In this document: positions 24,700 through 32,907 of the stretch, in pieces | Numbering within the stretch: the stretch's first letter is position 1 | Layout of the letters: each line of letters begins with the position of its first letter | From: Streptomyces dysideae | GTDB lineage: Bacteria > Actinomycetota > Actinomycetes > Streptomycetales > Streptomycetaceae | DNA: 64,000 nucleotides | Direction: 5' to 3' | NCBI RefSeq assembly: GCF_001514305.1 | Contig: NZ_KQ949081.1 | Location: 47,840 to 111,839, forward strand | The notes under the pieces: model-generated | What the model was told of the DNA's origin: nothing | The model's input: only the letters and a program-made list of their open reading frames with translations | Database searches by the model: none | Program-made: the position numbers and the translations under genes

Positions 24700-25148
24700 G
24701 ACGCCGACGGCGGCAGGGAGGCGGCAGCGCACGGACACCGGGTGTCCGAAAGGCGAGACGGCGCCGTCCGTACCGTAGATGTGATGACCGGTACATGCGC
24801 CCGGAGGCCATGCGGCGACGGCCTGGGCGATCTTTCCATCCCACATCCCGGACGATCGCGTCTCAGGATACGACACGGCGGTGACACGCCCACCTGTCCA
24901 TCCCTACGATCGACCGTATGAAGCGACAGGCGGATCTCACGAAGCGGCGGGCAGTAGACCTGTGCCGCGTCGCCGCCATGCTCTGTCGCACTTTCTGAGC
25001 GACCCGTCGAAGCCCCGAAGGGCCGACGTCCGCGCCCGCCCCGCCGCCCTGCACAAGGGCACACGTGCGCGTGCGCCGATCCCGGCGTCCGAACGCGCAC
25101 CCCTCTCACTCGCACGCCCCGCCGCAACTGCCCCGGAGGAGAAAGAGC
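24700..25148 (+). promoter_or_regulatory. leader region of the sulfurtransferase operon
   Basis: This 449-base region holds no full-size gene. It contains the Cys-containing leader peptide at 24918-24998 followed by 150 bases before the sulfurtransferase start. That space could form alternative RNA structures for attenuation, though I did not resolve exact pairings. Confidence 0.5.
24918..24998 (+). CDS. cysteine-responsive leader peptide candidate
   Basis: 26-aa open frame from ATG 24918, ending VDLCRVAAMLCRTF and a TGA. The RRAVDLCR portion matches the putative leader peptides that precede sulfur genes in many actinomycetes. Two Cys codons near its end would make ribosome stalling depend on charged cysteinyl-tRNA, and the downstream gene is a sulfurtransferase. 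No good ribosome site is visible, as is usual when such peptides are translated from leaderless transcripts. Confidence 0.7.
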   Translation: MKRQADLTKRRAVDLCRVAAMLCRTF

Positions 25149-25994
25149 ATGAGCCGCACCGACGTACTGGTCGATGCCGACTGGCTCCAGGAGCACCTGG
25201 ACGACCCGAGCATCGCCATCGTCGAGGTGGACGAGGACACGTCCGCCTACGAGAAGAACCACATCAAGAACGCGATCCGCATCGACTGGACCAAGGACCT
25301 CCAGGACCCGGTCCGCCGGGACTTCATCGACCAGGAGGGCTTCGAGAAGCTCCTGTCGGCGAAGGGCATCGCCAACGACACGCTGGTGGTCCTCTACGGC
25401 GGCAACAACAACTGGTTCGCGTCGTACGCCTACTGGTACTTCAAGCTCTACGGCCACGAGAACGTCAAGCTCCTCGACGGCGGCCGCAAGAAGTGGGAGC
25501 TGGACGCCCGCGAGCTGGTCGACGGCAACGACGTGCCCGAGCGCCCAGCGACCGAGTACAAGGCCCAGGCCCAGGACACGTCGATCCGTGCCTTCCGCGA
25601 CGACGTCGTGGCGGCCATCGGCTCGCAGAACCTGGTCGACGTCCGGTCCCCCGACGAGTTCAGCGGCAAGCTGCTCGCCCCGGCCCACCTCCCGCAGGAG
25701 CAGTCGCAGCGTCCGGGCCACGTCCCGTCCGCCCGCAACATCCCGTGGTCGAAGAACGCCAACGACGACGGCACCTTCAAGTCGGACGACGAGCTCAAGG
25801 AGCTCTACGCCGAGGAGCAGGTCGACCTCGCCACGGACACCATCGCCTACTGCCGCATCGGTGAGCGCTCGGCCCTGACCTGGTTCGTGCTGCACGAGCT
25901 GCTGGGCGTCGAGAACGTCAAGAACTACGACGGCTCGTGGACCGAGTACGGCTCCCTCGTCGGCGTGCCGATCGAGCTCGGCGCCAACAAGTAA
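25149..25994 (+). CDS. thiosulfate sulfurtransferase, double rhodanese
   Basis: 281-aa enzyme transferring sulfane sulfur from thiosulfate or 3-mercaptopyruvate to an acceptor. Two rhodanese domains are present: residues 5-125, catalytically inactive (GGNNNWFA in place of a cysteine loop), and 145-275, active with Cys235 in YCRIGERS. CRIGERS is typical of actinobacterial CysA/SseA proteins. ATG 25149 follows GGAGGAGAAAGAGC. It is followed at 41 bases by the DUF1416 gene, its usual partner, and preceded by a Cys leader peptide. Confidence 0.95.
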   Translation: MSRTDVLVDADWLQEHLDDPSIAIVEVDEDTSAYEKNHIKNAIRIDWTKDLQDPVRRDFIDQEGFEKLLSAKGIANDTLVVLYGGNNNWFASYAYWYFKLYGHENVKLLDGGRKKWELDARELVDGNDVPERPATEYKAQAQDTSIRAFRDDVVAAIGSQNLVDVRSPDEFSGKLLAPAHLPQEQSQRPGHVPSARNIPWSKNANDDGTFKSDDELKELYAEEQVDLATDTIAYCRIGERSALTWFVLHELLGVENVKNYDGSWTEYGSLVGVPIELGANK

Positions 25995-26035
25995 GCAACC
26001 GACCGACCTTTCATCACCCCCTTCAGGAGTACGAC

Positions 26036-26323
26036 ATGTGTGGAGCGAAGGCCGGCGGCCCCGACGCCTCGACGATCAAGCCCGGTGAGACCACGATCCA
26101 GGGTCAGGTGACCCGCGACGGCGAGCCGGTGACGGGCTACGTCCGTCTGCTGGACTCGACCGGCGAGTTCACGGCGGAGGTCCCCACCTCCGCGACGGGA
26201 CAGTTCCGCTTCTACGCGGCCGAGGGAACCTGGACCGTCCGCGCGCTCGTGCCCGGCGGCACCGCCGATCGCACCGTCGTCGCCCAGAAGGGCGGCCTGG
26301 CGGAGGTCGCGATCGCGGTCTGA
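26036..26323 (+). CDS. DUF1416 family protein
   Basis: 95-aa protein starting MCGAKAGGPDAS. A beta-rich domain follows (TTIQGQVTRDGEPVTGYVRL, then FRFYAAEGTWTVRALVPGG), like a small carboxypeptidase-regulatory or transthyretin-like fold. The MCGAK start and location directly after a double-rhodanese sulfurtransferase are characteristic of the family. ATG 26036 follows AGGAGTACGAC. A role in sulfur metabolism is inferred from the operon; the conserved Cys2 could accept sulfur. Confidence 0.92.
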   Translation: MCGAKAGGPDASTIKPGETTIQGQVTRDGEPVTGYVRLLDSTGEFTAEVPTSATGQFRFYAAEGTWTVRALVPGGTADRTVVAQKGGLAEVAIAV

Positions 26324-26342
26324 CGCAGCTCAGCGACTGACA

Positions 26343-26381
26343 GGGCCGCACCCCACGGGTTGGACTCCCGGGGTGCGGCCC
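26343..26381 (+). terminator. strong hairpin terminator after DUF1416
   Basis: GGGCCGCACCCC at 26343-26354 pairs perfectly with GGGGTGCGGCCC at 26370-26381 around a 15-base loop, 20 bases after the stop codon. There is no T-run, as usual in Streptomyces. It ends the sulfurtransferase operon. Confidence 0.9.
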
Positions 26382-26410
26382 TTCGGCATGTACGGGCCTA
26401 CCCTGAACGT

Positions 26411-26677
26411 ATGTACGCCCGGCGCCGGCACATCTACTTCGCCATGATGGGGACGTGCCTCACGCTCTTCGTCCTGGCCTGGGGAGTCGTGCGCATCTGG
26501 TCGGTCCCGGTGGCCGTCGGCATGTGCCTCGTGGCCATGGTCATCCCGCCACTCGCCGCGATGGTCGCCAACCGGCGGGGACCGGAGGACCGCTGGTGGG
26601 ACGACCCGTCCGGCGACCCGAAGTCCGACGAGTGGTGGGACGAACTGGACGGCAAGAAGCGCCCGAGGTCGCAGTAG
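26411..26677 (+). CDS. DUF3099 family membrane protein
   Basis: 88-aa protein beginning MYARRRHIYFAMMGTCLTLF, with two transmembrane helices (about 9-30 and 35-54), then an acidic Trp-rich tail (DRWWDDP, DEWWDEL). This matches the small DUF3099 membrane proteins of actinobacteria; function unknown. ATG 26411 fits the usual start, although the frame is open further upstream through the terminator hairpin. Confidence 0.85.
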   Translation: MYARRRHIYFAMMGTCLTLFVLAWGVVRIWSVPVAVGMCLVAMVIPPLAAMVANRRGPEDRWWDDPSGDPKSDEWWDELDGKKRPRSQ

Positions 26678-26719
26678 ATCTGAAGAGAACCTCTACAGGT
26701 CTTCTCCAGACTCCAGATC

Positions 26720-27082
26720 TCAGTAGACGAGCGCCTGCGTCTCGTCTCCGAGCGCCTCCTGTACGAACACCTGCGCGCCGGCGATCCGTACGCCCTCGAT
26801 GACGTCCTTCTCCGTGATGTCCCGGCGGGCCGCGCACTGCGTGCACAGGGTCAGCCGACCGCCCGCCAGGATCGAGTCGAGCAGGTCGGGGAGCGGGGCC
26901 GCGTGCGGCAGTTCGAACTCGGCGGCGCGGCCCGGCAGAGCGAACCAGGCGGACTCGCCGGTCAGCCACAGGGAGACGTCGACGCCGCTGGCCACGGCCA
27001 CCGCCGCGACCGTGAACGCCTGCGAGCACCGTTCGGGGGCGTCGGCCCCCGCCGTCACCTTGATCACGAGCTTCTTCGCCAT
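26720..27082 (-). CDS. DsrE/DsrF-like family protein
   Basis: 120-aa protein starting MAKKLVIKVTAG. The DsrE-like fold is suggested by ERCSQAFTVAAVAVASGVDVSLWL and the closing LTLCTQCAARRDI, which contains a CxxC pair often involved in sulfur relay. It ends QALVY. It is divergent from the membrane-protein operon that follows and convergent with the DUF3099 gene. Sulfur transfer or modulation is inferred from the family and from the nearby sulfurtransferase genes. Confidence 0.85.
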   Translation of the reverse strand: MAKKLVIKVTAGADAPERCSQAFTVAAVAVASGVDVSLWLTGESAWFALPGRAAEFELPHAAPLPDLLDSILAGGRLTLCTQCAARRDITEKDVIEGVRIAGAQVFVQEALGDETQALVY

Positions 27083-27171
27083 GGCCGAATCGTAATCAAC
27101 GAGCCCGCAACCCCGGGCACCGGTCACGAGTCTCCTGTGCGCACGCATATGGAATGCGGGCTTCACGTTCT

Positions 27172-28014
27172 GTGGGGGACGTCTTGGAAGAACCCGAAGA
27201 GGTGGGTGCGGCGTCCGACACGCCGACTGTTCCGGTCAGGCCGTTTACGCCGGTTGTGCCCGAGCCGCCGCTCGCGGAGCCCGGTGCCGAGCCTGTCGCC
27301 CGGCGGCCGCGGCGCCGTGGGCGTACCACGCTGCTGATCGCCGGTGCCGCCGTGCTCGGGCTCGTCGCCGGGACCTGCGCCGGTTTCCTCGTCCAGGCCG
27401 ACCGCGAGCCCACCAAGCTGGCTCCGCTGTCGCAGCCGACGCTGGCGCAGGCCAAGGGCCCGGCGCCCGAGCCGCTGTCCGCCGCGCAGGACCGCCGGGT
27501 GAGCACCGACGGCGATCTGCGCAAGCTGCTGCTGAAGAAGCCGCGCGGCGCGAAGGACGCCGAGTGGCTGGAGGGCTCCGACGGCTGGCTGGACCTGGCC
27601 CGTTACGCCGACAGCTACAAGGAGCCGGGCGAGAAGTTCGACGACCTCGTCGAGGACGAGTTCCGCCGCGCTGCCGTCACCGGCTGGGAGGTCGGCACCT
27701 CGTACAGCGTGGAGATCCGGCTGGTCCAGTACCGGCAGGAGGAGCGGCTCGTCGCCAAGGACGCGGCGGACGGCAGCCAGTACTGGGCGGAGGACGAGGA
27801 CGGCACCGACAGCTGGGTCATCCCCGGCACCGTGGACGGCATGGCGTACGTCCACACCGTGCCCGAGCGTGAGCCCGGCTATCTGCCGCTGTACAGCGCG
27901 GAGGCGCACGCCTGGCGCGGTGACATCGACGTGGAGATCTGGATCTACAGCAGCGCGCCGGTCACCAAGAAGACGATCATGGACCTGGCCAAGCGGCAGA
28001 TGGAGCGGCTGTGA
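27172..28014 (+). CDS. single-pass membrane protein, first of three similar genes
   Basis: 280-aa protein: acidic/Pro-rich cytoplasmic part, basic RRPRRRGR, a transmembrane helix (about 53-75) and an extracytoplasmic domain with LLLKKPRGAKDAEWL, GWLDLARYADSYKEP and YRQEERLVAKDAADG. No family function known. The start is uncertain: GTG 27172 or ATG 27154, neither with a clear ribosome site. The stop overlaps the next gene (GTGA). It shares layout and the PxGAK(x)D/E motif with the third gene of the operon. Confidence 0.8.
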   Translation: MGDVLEEPEEVGAASDTPTVPVRPFTPVVPEPPLAEPGAEPVARRPRRRGRTTLLIAGAAVLGLVAGTCAGFLVQADREPTKLAPLSQPTLAQAKGPAPEPLSAAQDRRVSTDGDLRKLLLKKPRGAKDAEWLEGSDGWLDLARYADSYKEPGEKFDDLVEDEFRRAAVTGWEVGTSYSVEIRLVQYRQEERLVAKDAADGSQYWAEDEDGTDSWVIPGTVDGMAYVHTVPEREPGYLPLYSAEAHAWRGDIDVEIWIYSSAPVTKKTIMDLAKRQMERL

Positions 28015-28862
28015 CGACTGAGGACGAGACCGGGACCGAGCCGGTCGTGGCGCCGGTAGCCGAGCCCGTAGTCGAGCCGGTCGTGGCGCCGGTGAAGAAG
28101 CCGGTGCGCCGTGGCCGTATCGCCGCCGTGGCCGGGTCCTTGCTGCTCGCCGGGGCCGTCGTCGCCGGCGTCGGCTACACCGTCGTCACCGTGCGGGACG
28201 CAGAGCGGGACGCGGGCGCGCCCGTCTGGAAGTTCCCCGACGACGCGAAGGACGACGAGAAGGGCAAGACCAAGGCGGCGAAGGCCTCCGGGCTCGCCGG
28301 GATGCTCGTGCCGTACGGCACGGACGGCTGGGTCCGGGGTCCGGACCTCGGCGAGTTCGGTTCGGACGCGCAGCTCAGCGGGGCCCAGGCGACGGCCCTG
28401 CGCAAGGAGTCGCTGAGCGATCTGCCGCGTTCCCAGCGCAGGCAGCTGGAGAAGCAGATCGACAAGCAGCGCGTCACCGGCATGGCGATGCGCAGCTACT
28501 ACAACGCCGACGCGACCAGTGTCGGCAACAACACCGACGGCCTGTACTCCGTGAGTATCGTGCTGTCCCAGATGGAGAGCCGGGCCGCGGTACGGGACAT
28601 ATCGACGTTCCAGAGCGAGTTGCTGGACGCCCTGGACATCTTCCGGGACGGCCCCGAGATCAAGGGCCACAAGAACGCCAAGTGCTTCCTGCCGCCCAAG
28701 GTCGCCGACGAGGACCTCGACTCCATGTTCTGCTCCGCATACGTCGGGGAGATCCTGGTCACCGCCACGGCGGACGGCGTCAAGCCATTCGACACCAGGG
28801 GAGTCGCGATGCTCCTCAAGGAACAGCTGGACCGCATGGCCGAGCCGGGGGAAGCGGTATGA
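28011..28862 (+). CDS. single-pass membrane protein, second of three similar genes
   Basis: 283-aa protein. An N-terminal Pro/Val/Glu repeat (EPVVAPVAEPVVEPVVAPV), basic RRGR and a transmembrane helix (about 37-60) precede an extracytoplasmic domain with GLAGMLVPYGTDGWVRGPDLGEF and two cysteines (KCFLPP and MFCSAYVG). Starts at GTG 28011 and ends overlapping the third gene (ATGA). The cysteine pair, absent in the other two proteins, may form a disulfide. Function unknown. Confidence 0.8.
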   Translation: MTTEDETGTEPVVAPVAEPVVEPVVAPVKKPVRRGRIAAVAGSLLLAGAVVAGVGYTVVTVRDAERDAGAPVWKFPDDAKDDEKGKTKAAKASGLAGMLVPYGTDGWVRGPDLGEFGSDAQLSGAQATALRKESLSDLPRSQRRQLEKQIDKQRVTGMAMRSYYNADATSVGNNTDGLYSVSIVLSQMESRAAVRDISTFQSELLDALDIFRDGPEIKGHKNAKCFLPPKVADEDLDSMFCSAYVGEILVTATADGVKPFDTRGVAMLLKEQLDRMAEPGEAV

Positions 28863-29986
28863 CCGACCACGACACACACCCGAAGGCCCCGCTGCCCGAG
28901 CCCCTGACCGAAGTGACGCCGGATCCGGCCGGGCAGCCGGCGAGTACGGTGCCGGGGCCTGCGCCGCAGCCCGACGCCGGGCCGTCGGAGTCCGAGTCCG
29001 CGCTGCCTGAGCCGACGGGACTGTCCGACGCGACGCAGCCGAAGGTCGCGGCCGACTCCGAAGCCGTACTCCCGGAGCCTGCGGCTGTGGCGTCGGGGCT
29101 GCCGGACTCCGCCGACCAGCCCGCCGCCGCCCCGGTCGCTCCCGCGTACCCCCAGCACGCCCACCTCACCACCCCACCCCCACCCCCGGGCATCCCTCCC
29201 CTCGCAACCGCACCCCCGCCCAGGAAGGACCGCCGCGTCCTCCGTGCCGTCCTGCGCTGGACCGCCGCCGTCGTCGTCTTCGGGGCGGTGGGGGCCGGGA
29301 CGGCGTACGGGATCGTGGGCATGGAGCGGACCGATGTGCCGGGGCTGGCGACCGAGTCGGACGGGCGGTGGGTGTATCCGACGCTCACCAAGCCGCCGTT
29401 GCCCTCCGGCAGCCCGGGGCCGTTCGATGAGGTGAACGCCGCCGGTGCGCACTACGCCGATCTGCGTGCCCTCCTGCTGCCCGCGCCCAAGGGGGCGAAG
29501 GAGGATTCGGCGCTGCGCGGTGAGGACGGGTGGCTGGCGACCAAGGACTTCCTCGCGGAGTACGTCGAGGAGGACCGCGCGGAGTTCCGGCAGAAGCTCG
29601 TCGACAACGGGCTGCGGCACATCGCCGCACGCGGCTGGACCACCGAGGACGGCACGCACACCCGGATCTACCTGCTCCACTTCGCCACCGCCGCCGTCGC
29701 GGACAACCTGTTCGCCCGCGACCTCGCCCCGTACAGCGAACCGGGCTACAGCCTCCGCGACGCCGAGGAGTCCACCCCCGACGGCCACTTCCCGGAGGAG
29801 GGCCGCATCGTGGACGTCCCCCGCACGCCCTACGTCGAGCCCAAGCCGTACGGCGCCGAGCAGGTCCGCCACGCGTACCTGTCCGCCGGTGACGTGCTCG
29901 GCCTCGTCGTCCAGTCGAGGAAGGGCAGTGCGGCGGCCGTGCCGTTCCAGCAGACGGTCGTGTTGCAGGGCCAGCTGCTGAGCTGA
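28859..29986 (+). CDS. single-pass membrane protein, third of three similar genes
   Basis: 375-aa protein with a very long Pro/Ala/Glu-rich cytoplasmic part (1-130), basic RKDRR, a transmembrane helix (about 133-155) and an extracytoplasmic domain. LLLPAPKGAKEDSALRGEDG is recognisably related to the same place in the first protein. ATG 28859 overlaps the upstream stop. The operon probably encodes a three-component surface complex; this is inference from coupling and shared architecture. Confidence 0.8.
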   Translation: MTDHDTHPKAPLPEPLTEVTPDPAGQPASTVPGPAPQPDAGPSESESALPEPTGLSDATQPKVAADSEAVLPEPAAVASGLPDSADQPAAAPVAPAYPQHAHLTTPPPPPGIPPLATAPPPRKDRRVLRAVLRWTAAVVVFGAVGAGTAYGIVGMERTDVPGLATESDGRWVYPTLTKPPLPSGSPGPFDEVNAAGAHYADLRALLLPAPKGAKEDSALRGEDGWLATKDFLAEYVEEDRAEFRQKLVDNGLRHIAARGWTTEDGTHTRIYLLHFATAAVADNLFARDLAPYSEPGYSLRDAEESTPDGHFPEEGRIVDVPRTPYVEPKPYGAEQVRHAYLSAGDVLGLVVQSRKGSAAAVPFQQTVVLQGQLLS

Positions 29987-30013
29987 GTCCGCAGGCGTAC
30001 CTCATACATGAGC

Positions 30014-30044
30014 CCGGGCCCCGGCCGCGTAAGCTGGGGCCCGG
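30014..30044 (+). terminator. terminator after the three-gene membrane operon
   Basis: CCGGGCCCC at 30014-30022 pairs with GGGGCCCGG at 30036-30044 around a 13-base loop, 27 bases after the stop codon. There is no T-run. Confidence 0.8.
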
Positions 30045-30086
30045 CCTTGTGTACGTGTACCGCACCGCTCAATCGAGGAGCACCCC

Positions 30087-30185
30087 GTGGAGATCTTCTT
30101 CGAAGTCCTGCTGGTCCTGGTCGCCGTCGGCGTTCTCGCCTTCGCCGGTCTGACCGTGAAGAAGCTGTACCAGGGCCAGCGCTGA
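30087..30185 (+). CDS. tiny membrane protein, 32 aa
   Basis: GTG 30087 with GAGGAG upstream encodes MEIFFEVLLVLVAVGVLAFA followed by GLTVKKLYQGQR. One transmembrane helix spans nearly the whole peptide and the end is basic. The strong ribosome site and position 23 bases before the nitrobindin-like gene support it as real. Small-protein partners of this kind may dock on larger membrane complexes; no function is known. Confidence 0.75.
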   Translation: MEIFFEVLLVLVAVGVLAFAGLTVKKLYQGQR

Positions 30186-30208
30186 CCCCCGTCTAGGAAC
30201 TGCCACCC

Positions 30209-30784
30209 ATGATCGAGATCCCGTCCGACCTCCACACGGACCTTGTCCCGCTCGCCTTCCTGCTCGGCAACTGGGCCGGCGCGGGCGTGCACGACTTCCC
30301 CGGCTCCGAGAAGTGCAACTTCGGGCAGGAGGTCACCTTCACGCATGACGGACGGGACTTCCTGGAGTACCACTCCCACACCTGGGTGCTGGACAACGAC
30401 GGCAACAAGGTCCGGCCGCTGGAGTCCGAGCACGGCTTCTGGCGTGTCGACGCCGAACGCAAGGTCGAGGTGACGATGACCCGCGACGACGGTGTCATCG
30501 AGATCTGGTACGGCGAGCTGGCCGACAAGAAGCCGCAGATCGATCTCGTGACGGACGCCGTCGCGCGGACGGCCGCCTCCCAGCCGTACAGCGGCGGCAA
30601 GCGGCTCTACGGATACGTGAAGAGCGACCTGATGTGGGTCGGCGAGAAGCAGACCCCCGAGGTCGAGCTGCGACCGTACCTGTCGGCGCACCTGAAGAAG
30701 GTCGTCACCCCGGAGGAGGTCGAGCGCTGGGCCAGGGCCCTGCCCGACGACATGCCGGACGACGGGATCGCCTTCTTCAAGTAG
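30209..30784 (+). CDS. nitrobindin-like heme-binding protein
   Basis: 191-aa beta-barrel protein of the nitrobindin (DUF1794/THAP4-like) family. FLLGNWAGAGVHDFPG near residues 17-32 corresponds to the family GxWxGxG signature. VEVTMTRDDGVIEIWYGEL and KRLYGYVKSDLMW are later strands. Members bind ferric heme in a barrel and react with NO or peroxynitrite. It is between the 32-aa membrane protein and nur and may be cotranscribed with the small gene. Confidence 0.88.
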   Translation: MIEIPSDLHTDLVPLAFLLGNWAGAGVHDFPGSEKCNFGQEVTFTHDGRDFLEYHSHTWVLDNDGNKVRPLESEHGFWRVDAERKVEVTMTRDDGVIEIWYGELADKKPQIDLVTDAVARTAASQPYSGGKRLYGYVKSDLMWVGEKQTPEVELRPYLSAHLKKVVTPEEVERWARALPDDMPDDGIAFFK

Positions 30785-30820
30785 TCCGGGACCGTACTCC
30801 GTGGTCCTAGACTCTTTGGT

Positions 30821-31258
30821 GTGGTGAGCACCGACTGGAAGAGCGACCTCAGGCAGCGCGGCTACCGGCTGACGCCGCAACGTCAGCTTGTCCTGGAAGC
30901 CGTGGACACCCTTGAGCATGCGACCCCCGACGACATCCTCGTGGAAGTGAGGAAGACGGCGTCGGGGGTCAACATTTCCACGGTCTACCGGACCCTGGAA
31001 CTGCTGGAGGAGCTCGGGCTGGTCTCGCACGCCCACCTCGGTCACGGCGCGCCGACGTACCACCTCGCGGACCGGCACCACCACATCCACCTGGTCTGCC
31101 GCGACTGCACGAACGTGATCGAGGCGGACGTGTCGGTGGCCGCCGAGTTCACCGCGAAGCTGCGCAAGGAGTTCGGCTTCGACACCGACATGAAGCACTT
31201 CGCGATCTTCGGCCGCTGCAAGGACTGTGCCCTGAAGGGTTCAACTACCGAGTCGTAG
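30821..31258 (+). CDS. nur: Nur, nickel-responsive Fur-family repressor
   Basis: 145-aa Fur-type regulator. The winged helix (residues 1-85) has RGYRLTPQRQLVLEAV and NISTVYRTLELLEELG. The metal-binding dimerisation half contains the His-rich DRHHHIHLVCRDC and a second CKDC. I recognise it as the Streptomyces Nur, which with nickel represses nickel uptake and the iron superoxide dismutase. It starts at GTG 30821 or GTG 30824. The next gene begins 10 bases after its stop. Confidence 0.92.
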   Translation: MVSTDWKSDLRQRGYRLTPQRQLVLEAVDTLEHATPDDILVEVRKTASGVNISTVYRTLELLEELGLVSHAHLGHGAPTYHLADRHHHIHLVCRDCTNVIEADVSVAAEFTAKLRKEFGFDTDMKHFAIFGRCKDCALKGSTTES

Positions 31259-31268
31259 GCTTAGGCAT

Positions 31269-32234
31269 ATGAAGAGCCCTCTGCTGTCTCTGCCCGGCGC
31301 CGTCCCCGCTGAGGGCGTGGACGAAGGCGTAGCCGCCCACTACGGCGACCTGTTCCGCGAACAGCGCGCTCTCGCCGACGGCACCGGTTTCGTCGACCTC
31401 TCGCACCGCGGGGTCGTCGCCGTCTCCGGCGAGGACCGGCTGAGCTGGCTGCACCTGCTGCTCACCCAGCACGTCAGCGACCTGCCCATCGGCGAGGCGA
31501 CCGAGGCGCTGATCCTCTCCGCGCACGGTCATATCGAGCACGCGCTGTACCTGGTGGACGACGGTGCGACGGTCTGGGCCCACGTCGAGCCCGGCACGCA
31601 GGACGCGCTGATCGCGTACCTGGAGTCGATGAAGTTCTTCTACAGGGTCGAAGTCGCCGACCGGACGGACGAGTTCGCGGTCGTGTATCTGCCGGCCGGA
31701 TCCATCGCCGAGGTGCCGGAGGGTGTCGTCGTACGCGAGACGGCGTACGGCCGTGATCTGTTCCTGCCGCGCGCGGACCTGGAGTCGTACGCCGCGAAGG
31801 CGGGCCCGCCGGTCGGGATCCTCGCCCACGAGGCGCTGCGCGTGGAGCAGCACCGGCCGCGCCTCGGCTTCGAGACCGACCACCGGACCATCCCGCACGA
31901 GCTGGGCTGGATCGGCACGGCGGTGCATCTGCAGAAGGGCTGCTACCGGGGCCAGGAGACGGTCGCCCGGGTCCAGAACCTGGGCAAGCCGCCGCGTCGG
32001 CTGGTCTTCCTGCACCTGGACGGCAGCGAGGTCCATCTGCCGGTCGTCGGCACCGAGCTCCGGCTGGCCGACGAGGGTCCCGACGGCCGGAAGATCGGCT
32101 TCGTCACGACGTCCGTACGCCACCACGAGCTGGGCCCGGTCGCCCTCGCCCTGGTGAAGCGGAACGTCCCGGTGGACGCTCGGCTGGTGGCCGGGGACAC
32201 GGCGGCGGCGCAGGAGGCCGTGGTCGAGCCGTAG
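31269..32234 (+). CDS. ygfZ: YgfZ-type folate-binding Fe-S maturation protein
   Basis: 321-aa relative of aminomethyltransferase (GcvT) that uses tetrahydrofolate in maintenance of iron-sulfur enzymes. The family signature KGCYRGQETVAR is near residues 224-235, with the functional cysteine. The preceding region carries LSWLHLLLTQHVSDLP and the final part is the beta-barrel. It starts at ATG 31269 and is probably cotranscribed with nur. A GcvT itself is excluded by length and by the KGCYxGQE motif. Confidence 0.92.
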   Translation: MKSPLLSLPGAVPAEGVDEGVAAHYGDLFREQRALADGTGFVDLSHRGVVAVSGEDRLSWLHLLLTQHVSDLPIGEATEALILSAHGHIEHALYLVDDGATVWAHVEPGTQDALIAYLESMKFFYRVEVADRTDEFAVVYLPAGSIAEVPEGVVVRETAYGRDLFLPRADLESYAAKAGPPVGILAHEALRVEQHRPRLGFETDHRTIPHELGWIGTAVHLQKGCYRGQETVARVQNLGKPPRRLVFLHLDGSEVHLPVVGTELRLADEGPDGRKIGFVTTSVRHHELGPVALALVKRNVPVDARLVAGDTAAAQEAVVEP

Positions 32235-32247
32235 GGCTCCGGCAAGG

Positions 32248-32308
32248 CCCCCTACAGCCCCCTACCAGCCCCGTACAGCCCCGTACAGCCCCCTACAGCC
32301 CCGTAGGG
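32248..32308. repeat. 10-11-bp tandem repeat with hairpin
   Basis: Six units of the type CCCC(C/G)TACAG run head to tail between two convergent genes. The last part, CCCTAC-AGCCCC-GTAGGG (32291-32308), can fold into a short hairpin and may end transcription from ygfZ. The array lies right after the ygfZ stop and just before the dtd stop. Confidence 0.85.
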
Positions 32309-32311
32309 CTC

Positions 32312-32749
32312 TTACACCTCGATCAGGACCGTGAACGGGCCGTCGTTCGTCAGTGACACCCGCATCCGCGCGCCGAAGCGGCCCGTCGCCACCGTCGCGC
32401 CGAGGGCGCGCAGCTGGGCCACCACCTCGTCGACGAGGGGCTCGGCGACATCGCCGGGGGCGGCCGCGTTCCAGGTCGGGCGGCGGCCCTTGCGGGCGTC
32501 GCCATAAAGGGTGAACTGGCTGATGACGAGGAGCGGGGCGTCGATGTCGCTGCATGACCTCTCGTCGTGCAGCATGCGGATCGACCAGAGTTTGCGGGCG
32601 AGTTGGGCCGCTTTCTCCTTGGTGTCCTCGTGGGTGACCCCGACCAGGACGCACAGGCCTTCGCCGTTGATCTCCCCGGTTGTCCCCGGACCGTGCTCCC
32701 CGTCGACGACGACGCTCGCGCCGTCCACCCTCTGTACCACTGCTCGCAT
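32312..32749 (-). CDS. dtd: D-aminoacyl-tRNA deacylase
   Basis: 145-aa enzyme that removes D-amino acids from mischarged t[20 protein letters not shown] is the family N-terminus, [19 protein letters not shown] holds the SQFTL motif with the catalytic Thr, and [13 protein letters not shown] is the final strand corresponding to the GPVT motif. Met 32749 is the standard start; the open frame upstream is not conserved sequence. Convergent with ygfZ. Confidence 0.95.
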   Translation of the reverse strand: MRAVVQRVDGASVVVDGEHGPGTTGEINGEGLCVLVGVTHEDTKEKAAQLARKLWSIRMLHDERSCSDIDAPLLVISQFTLYGDARKGRRPTWNAAAPGDVAEPLVDEVVAQLRALGATVATGRFGARMRVSLTNDGPFTVLIEV

Positions 32750-32907
32750 AGGACCATCATGCCGGGCGTCCGGAAGTGACCTTTCCGCGGCCTTCTTTTT
32801 GCTCCTTAACCCCCCATCTGGGGCTGATCGGGGGCACTCGGTCACATAGCGGCCACTTGGGGTGGCACGATGCTTCCACACGCCGGTCGAGGGAACGGTA
32901 GAGACAC

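Noticed and set aside
32248..32308. CRISPR array
   Set aside because: Units are only 10-11 bases with no spacers.
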